Assembly: GCA_009602735.1 (NCBI GenBank)
Contig: WELA01005155.1
Location: 155,765 to 219,764 of the forward strand
Direction: 5' to 3'
Source of the DNA: Mesotaenium endlicherianum
Lineage: Eukaryota; Streptophyta; Zygnematophyceae; Zygnematales; Mesotaeniaceae
DNA length: 64,000 nt
Below the pieces are notes generated by a model. It saw only the letters and a program-made list of their open reading frames with translations. It ran no database searches and had not been told where the DNA came from. The translations under genes and the position numbers were made by a program. This document shows, piece by piece, positions 59,101 through 64,000 of the stretch. How positions within the stretch are numbered: the stretch's first letter is position 1; each line of letters starts with the position of its first letter.

Positions 59101-59705
59101 ACGAGGGCGAAAAATGAGTGTTTTGGTGATTTGGCGGACTATTATGCATTGGATCCAGCTTTGGAGTATGTGGAGATGATGGAGGGAGTATGTTACAGCC
59201 CTTATGAAGATATTGGCCTATTCCAAGACGAAGGAGTTGAAGAGAAGATGCACTTGTGTAAGGAGACGCCATGTGTGGAGACAATGTATGTGATGGAGCT
59301 TTCACTAAGTGGAGCAAGTTTGGAGTAATGAGTATCATCCTGGAGCCTGCTCAAGACCTGCAACTTGTATAATAAATGTGTATGTGTGTTATCAAGGGTA
59401 TATGTGAGCTCGATTCCTCATACGACGTCACTTATGCTTAGCATGCGTCGAGGACGTCGCATCTTGAGGAGGGGGATGATGTAAGGTTATCAAAGTATAG
59501 TTTGTATCTTTCCAGCAATTTTTATGCATAGAGTGTAATTTTAAAAGAACTTTGGCCTTTATTTCAAATCATTTGGACAAGTATTGAGAAAGTTATAAAT
59601 TTTAAGAGTTTTTAGTGAGTTTTTAGTGTCACAGATTCAATTTGGTGACAAGGACAGATCCAGTGACGAAAATTTCGGTTGGAGTCCAAAAAGTAGGACA
59701 TTGAA
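56143..59705 (+). mobile_element. Probable non-autonomous derivative of the C-type chromovirus
   Basis: Starts at an initiator-Met primer site and ends in GAGGAGGGGGATGA followed by TGTAAGG at 59480, identical to the polypurine tract and LTR start of C. The LTR-like part 59480-59705 matches C only in patches (for example AAGTATTGAGAAAGTTA). The interior has no long open frame. A stretch near 57440-57700 resembles the C pol spacer (GGTGGAGGTAGATA, GACCACAAGTA, GCACATCGCCGG). This fits an element that kept its cis-acting ends and lost its genes. Single-n joins at 57107, 57391 and 57552 add artificial duplications. Confidence 0.55.
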
Positions 59706-60227
59706 GAAGTACTTAGTGAAATATAATACTTTACCTATTCAAGACAAGGATCTTTGAACACAAGTGGTAGCTTCTTGAAAGAGAGATGGCTTCTTGAAAG
59801 TTAATATATTTCTGGATTTTGGCAAGCACAAGAGTGATTCTGGAATGTCTTTCTATGTTCTAGCTCTTGTTTATATAATTGCTACATAAGTAATTTCTAG
59901 GAAGGTGTATGTTGATGTGTTGGCACCCAACACATCCCAAAACTTGNTAAAATTTGCCACCTCTTTCTAGAATAATGTACACATGTTCTTTTGACCTAAA
60001 AGTGGCACATTTGACTTTTGCCACGTGGAGTTCTTCTAGGTCTTTCCTCCAACTTCGAAAATGCCTTAGAAGGTTCAAAAGACATGAACCAAGTCNGAAG
60101 GTTCAAAAGACATGAACCAAGTCACTAGAGTACCTATTCACACTTGAATCCACACAATACTACTCCAAATATATTTGAAAACATTAAAATATATGCAGAC
60201 TAATATATAATAACTCAAATCACTACA
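59706..60227 (-). repeat. Third G-family LTR, its left end missing
   Basis: Matches the G LTRs from GAAGTACTTAGTG to the terminal TCACTACA, lacking about the first 19 bases. It is followed by CTGTG, the partner of 48152-48156. Two single-n joins (59947, 60096) inflate its length with duplicated words. Confidence 0.8.
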
Positions 60228-60816
60228 CTGTGGCACATGAGAGCAGGAAGTTGAGTCCTGCAGAGCAAAACTATGCAGCACACGAGCGGGAGATGTTGGC
60301 TATTATCCAGGCTTTGAGGATTTGGCGATGTTATGTGGACGGAAGAAAGGTGTTTATCAAAACCGACCACAAGAGCTTGGAGAAGTTCATGACGCAGCCA
60401 ACGTTGACACCAAGACAAGCAAGGTAGATAGAGTTTCTGCAACAGTTCAACCACAAGATCGAGTACTTACCTGGAAAGATCAACCCTGCAGACACTTTAT
60501 CCAGGAGGTGTGACCTTGCAGCTGTCTCAATCATCAAGGAGAGTATGGGCTTCAAGGAGAAGCTTCAGAGAGGTTATGAAGAAGACCCAGAGTATGCTGA
60601 TGGTGGAGCAGCTGAGTTCAACTCGAGTATGCACAAGAAGGACGGCATATGGTACTATGGTGATTCCAAGAGAGTGGCGGTACCTGACATCAAGGAGCTA
60701 CGAGACTTACTACTTGCGGAGCATCATGATTGCTTATATGCTGGATACTTTGGAAGCGAGAAGACGGCAAACGTGCTAAAGCGGGAGTACTATTGGAGAA
60801 ATATGGACAAGGACAT
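60228..60816 (+). pseudogene. Element D pol, second part (RNase H to integrase start)
   Basis: Continues D after the composite: [16 protein letters not shown] near 60360 and HHDCLYAGYFGSEKT near 60722-60770, matching the end of RNase H and the start of the integrase zinc region in C. Cut at 60816 by element E. Confidence 0.75.
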
Positions 60817-61560
60817 TGTAAGGTCATAGGTTTATAAAGTGCATTTTTGAGTTTCATGAAAATATTTTTTGATTGTACAATAGTGTAGAGTGCATTTTTG
60901 TGGTCATTTTGATATAAAGTTCATCGAATTTGGTCAAGTATTGAGAGAGTTATGCATTTCCGAAGTTTAATTAGTTTTGAGGTCGGTTGACGATTGTCCT
61001 TAATTTGCGGTGAGCGCGACCTTCGGATTGACCGACAGCGTCGAGCGATCTGGCCCGTTAGAATGAACTCGAACCTTCACGTAAGTTTGGCTGACGCGGA
61101 GTGCCGACTAGGTCGATTTACCTAGAAGTTTCGGTTTAGCCTAGCGCGTCTAAGATAGAATATTCTAGTAATGTCGATGCATGTATGTGGACGTCAATTC
61201 GGCCCGACACGTCAGATTAGACTGATCTGGCTTACTCACGAATATTTTGGAAGGGGCGATTTGACGAACACTTAGGAAAATCCGTGGCTTCCTCCTAGGG
61301 AGGAGCACTTAGGCAGAAAATTATAAATAGGCATAACTTCTTTGTTTCTTATCAATTTTCACTTCTGTAAATTGCTACGGGTTTGTAATGACAAGGCCTT
61401 TCATCCTACATCATTTGTGAGCAGTTTCTTGCTACTCAAATTGTTGAGTATTTTTCCTAAGCTTTGTTAGTGATATGCCGCTGCACTCTCTAGTATGATG
61501 GCAACTAGTTACTTTCCTCGTGAGTCACTACGCTTCCACTAGGGCACTTTGCCCCTTTCA
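60817..61560 (+). repeat. Element E 5' LTR
   Basis: 744 bp, TGTAAGGTCATAGG to CCCCTTTCA, TATAAATAGG near 61322. Very similar to the C 5' LTR. Confidence 0.88.
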
Positions 61561-61597
61561 TCTGGTATCGGAGTAGGGCTAGTTTGCATATTATATT

Positions 61598-62629
61598 ATG
61601 GAGTCGCAGCCGGCAGCAGGAGGAGGCGAACATGTCGAGCATGTTGAGCGCGCGGGGCAGCAGGCAGCACCAACAATGACCAGAGAGCAACAAGAAATGC
61701 AGGCGATGCTGAGGCAAATGGCAAATGCAATTGGAGGAGAAGTCTATGCCCAGTTTCAACAAAATATGCGCGCGGAGGTGGAGAGAATGGTGCGAGTTGT
61801 TGTTGGGAACGCCGCTTCGACGAGTTCGGCACCTGCACCCGTTGTACTACCAATTCATGTTAACCCAGTGGTGCAAGCAGTTATTCCACCCGCATCAGGA
61901 GTGCGTGCGCCTAAGCGTGAAGTTTATACTGGAGAGCGTGGATCGCCGCCTGTTCATCAGTGGATTTTTGGAGTGAAGAAGTTTATGGAGTATTCTGCGC
62001 TTATGCTCGACAGGCAAGTCGCCTTTGTCATAACTTTGCTGCAGAAGAGTGCTGGAGCTTGGTATGAACAAGACGAGCAGCTGCCTGGAGTTCCTGCTAC
62101 TGTTGATCAGCTATTTGAAGGCTTGAAGAGGCAATTTCAACCTATTGCACCCGAGGCTGCCGCTCGAGATCTATTGGTGCGCCTTCGTTAGCGAGGAAGC
62201 GTTCAGGAGTATGTTTCGCGCTTCAACGAGCTGGTGCTTCAATGCCCATCCATGCACGAGTCCGAGATGATGGACAAGTTCAAAAGAGGACTCAAGCCAA
62301 CTGTGGCCAAGGAAGTGGCGCTCAAGGACCCTACCAGTCTTGGAGAATTGATGGCATTGGCAACAAGGGTCGACGCTGTGGAGTATAGTCAGAGGCAGTG
62401 GGGCAGCCACAACTTTGGAGGATATCGACACTTTGGATCTCAAGCGCCAAGCACGAGTGTTCAAGGTCCAATACCCACGGAGTTGGGACTTGTGCAGTTG
62501 CAGCGCAGGCAGCAGAATTTCAAGCCGAGAGGACCCTGCTATAATTGCGGCAAGCTTGGACATCTGGCTCGAGACTGTCATGTGAAGGCGAAGCAACCTC
62601 AACAGCAGGAAAAAGGAGGACGCCAGTAA
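61598..62629 (+). pseudogene. Element E gag
   Basis: Starts MESQPAAGGGEHVEH and matches C gag throughout, ending with the CCHC knuckle CYNCGKLGHLARDC near 62537-62578. Broken about once. Confidence 0.78.
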
Positions 62630-62699
62630 GTCGTTCTGGGGTGTCTACGGGCGTGAAGACGAGAACTCACAAGGAGATTCTCCCCAGGAGCCTGCCGAG

Positions 62700-64000
62700 A
62701 AGCACAGGACGAGACGTTGACAAGCCTATCATCGTGGAAGGAGTAGTCGACGGCAACAAGGCGAAGTGTATGGTCGACAGTGGCGCAAGTGCAAACTTTG
62801 TGCACAAGAAGTTAGTGAAAGAGTGGCGAATCCCTGTGCAGAAGCATTATGAGCCTAAGGAGGCAATTTTGGCGAATGGGCAGAAATTCAAGTGTGGTGC
62901 ACCTACGGAAGCTATTCACGTGGAAGTAGCGGGGCACCAAAGTCGGGAAGTTATGGAGCAGGCAGAGTTAGGTCACCATGAGGTGATATTGGGCCGACCA
63001 TGGCTGAGAAAGGCCAACCCTCAAGTGCACTGGAGCACAGGACAAGTGAAAGTCCAAGGGCGTGATGGTCGAATGGAGACAGCGAAACAGGTGGAGGTAG
63101 ATACGACCACAAGTAATTGTCTTCTGTCGAGCTTGCAAGTTAAGAAGCTATGCAGGGCGAATTAGGTGAAGGAGATGTACCTTGTTTCGGTGGCCCTGGC
63201 TAGGTCATCAGATGGAGCAAGCGTGAATCCTAACAGCCTGGGCGAATGTACATCGCCGGAGGAGCAAGTAGTGGTGTCTGATCCCCTTGCTCAGAAGGAG
63301 CAGAGCCCAACTGCTCAAGAGAAGAAGCCTGCCCAATTTAAGGCGCTGTTGGAGGAGTTCAAGTGCGTATTTCCTGAGGAACTACCTGCAGGATTACCTC
63401 CACAGAGAGCTATGGAGCACAAGATTGAGTTGGAACCAGGGAGCAAGCTACAAGTGAGACCCGCCTATCGACAATCGTTTGCGGAGTTGGATGAGTTGAA
63501 GAAGCAGCTGACAGAGTTGTTGGAGAAGGGATTCATCCGACCCAGCGAGCCTCCATTTGCAGCGCCAGTCTTATTTGTGAAGAAGAAGGATGGGACTATG
63601 AGGATGTGTGTCGACTACCGGGCACTCAACAAGGTCATCATCAAGAACAGGTATCCACTTCCACGAGTGGACGAGTTGATTGACAGGCTTGTAGGGGCAA
63701 AGTATTTCTCGAAGATAGATTTGAGGAGTGGCTATCACCAGGTACGGATTGCGGAAGGAGACGTTCAGAAGACTGCTTTCAAGACTCGCTATGGTTTCTT
63801 TGAGTTCACAGTCATGCCTTTTGGATTGACTAATGCACCTGCTACATTCATGGGACTCATGAATAGTATCTTCAGACCCTACTTGGACCAGTTTGTGGTG
63901 GTATTTTTGGACGACATCCTGATCTATTCGAAGACCTTGGAAGAGCATGTGGGGCATCTGAGGAAGGTGTTGGAGGTCTTGAGAGATCAGAAGCTGTATG
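62700..64000 (+). pseudogene. Element E pol, partial (window edge)
   Basis: Protease ([16 protein letters not shown] near 62769), spacer, then reverse transcriptase with [12 protein letters not shown] near 63728 and [12 protein letters not shown] near 63897. The window ends in the RT domain. Broken about once in the visible part. Confidence 0.78.

Larger units (their letters stand above)
44557..60816 (+). mobile_element. LTR element D: C-type chromovirus split by a large insertion
   Basis: 5' LTR at 44557-45298, then gag and pol to 48156, where the G composite begins. The pol resumes at 60228 with the same target pentamer CTGTG on both sides (48152-48156 and 60228-60232). At 60816 it is cut again by the LTR of element E, so its 3' end is not in the window. 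Close relative of C. Broken in several places. Confidence 0.85.
60817..64000 (+). mobile_element. LTR element E: C-type chromovirus, runs off the window
   Basis: 5' LTR at 60817-61560, primer site TGGTATCGGAG at 61563-61573, then gag and pol to the window edge in the RT region. It sits inside D right after GACAT (60812-60816), where C reads GACATTGACGAG. GACAT is thus the expected target duplication on its far side. Broken in at least two places in the visible part. Confidence 0.85.

Overview
The window looks like nuclear DNA of a streptophyte (plant-lineage) organism. It carries an intact plant-type 60S ribosomal protein L27a gene and spliced genes with GT-AG introns. About two thirds is nested LTR retrotransposon sequence of the chromovirus (Ty3/gypsy with chromodomain) type. 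A large charophyte alga such as Chara would fit, but that is inference; no species marker is visible.

Layout. (1) 1-5098: a purine-rich stretch with a possible terminal exon, then an unrecognised plus-strand spliced gene with a repeated NIEG..RLMKA motif (1886-3064), then a degraded minus-strand gene of an unrecognised multicopy-type family (3119-5098). (2) 5099-26460: two related minus-strand LTR elements, A (5099-13569, target duplication GAGAT) and B (13598-26460, AACTT). They landed 28 bp apart in the minus-strand gene. B contains a plus-strand chromovirus C (15034-21165) and a 943-bp solo LTR-like unit. (3) 26461-29826: AT-rich DNA with a tandem repeat of about 370 bp, itself split by a solo LTR. 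(4) 29827-30267: RPL27A. (5) 33087-37989: a six-exon minus-strand gene for a DUF2064/TIGR04282-type GT-A-fold transferase. It lies in a GC-rich, microsatellite-rich compartment holding a poly-C tract, telomere-like repeats and, further on, a 491-bp assembly gap. (6) 42730-43340: relic of another gypsy lineage. (7) 44557-64000: chromovirus D, related to C, split by a three-LTR composite of a third family (G, 48157-60227), and again by E, which runs off the window. Inside the composite lie a piggyBac-like remnant and a probably non-autonomous C-type derivative.

The host genes seen (RPL27A, the DUF2064 transferase and the unknown plus-strand gene) have no obvious functional link. The retroelement families share an initiator-Met-tRNA primer site beside the LTR and a C-terminal chromodomain in the members long enough to show it. 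Family A also carries a long third ORF downstream of pol, partly retained in B. Eight isolated single-N positions occur; the seven outside a poly-C run are flanked by direct duplications and look like unmerged contig overlaps, so short duplications there should not be taken as biology.
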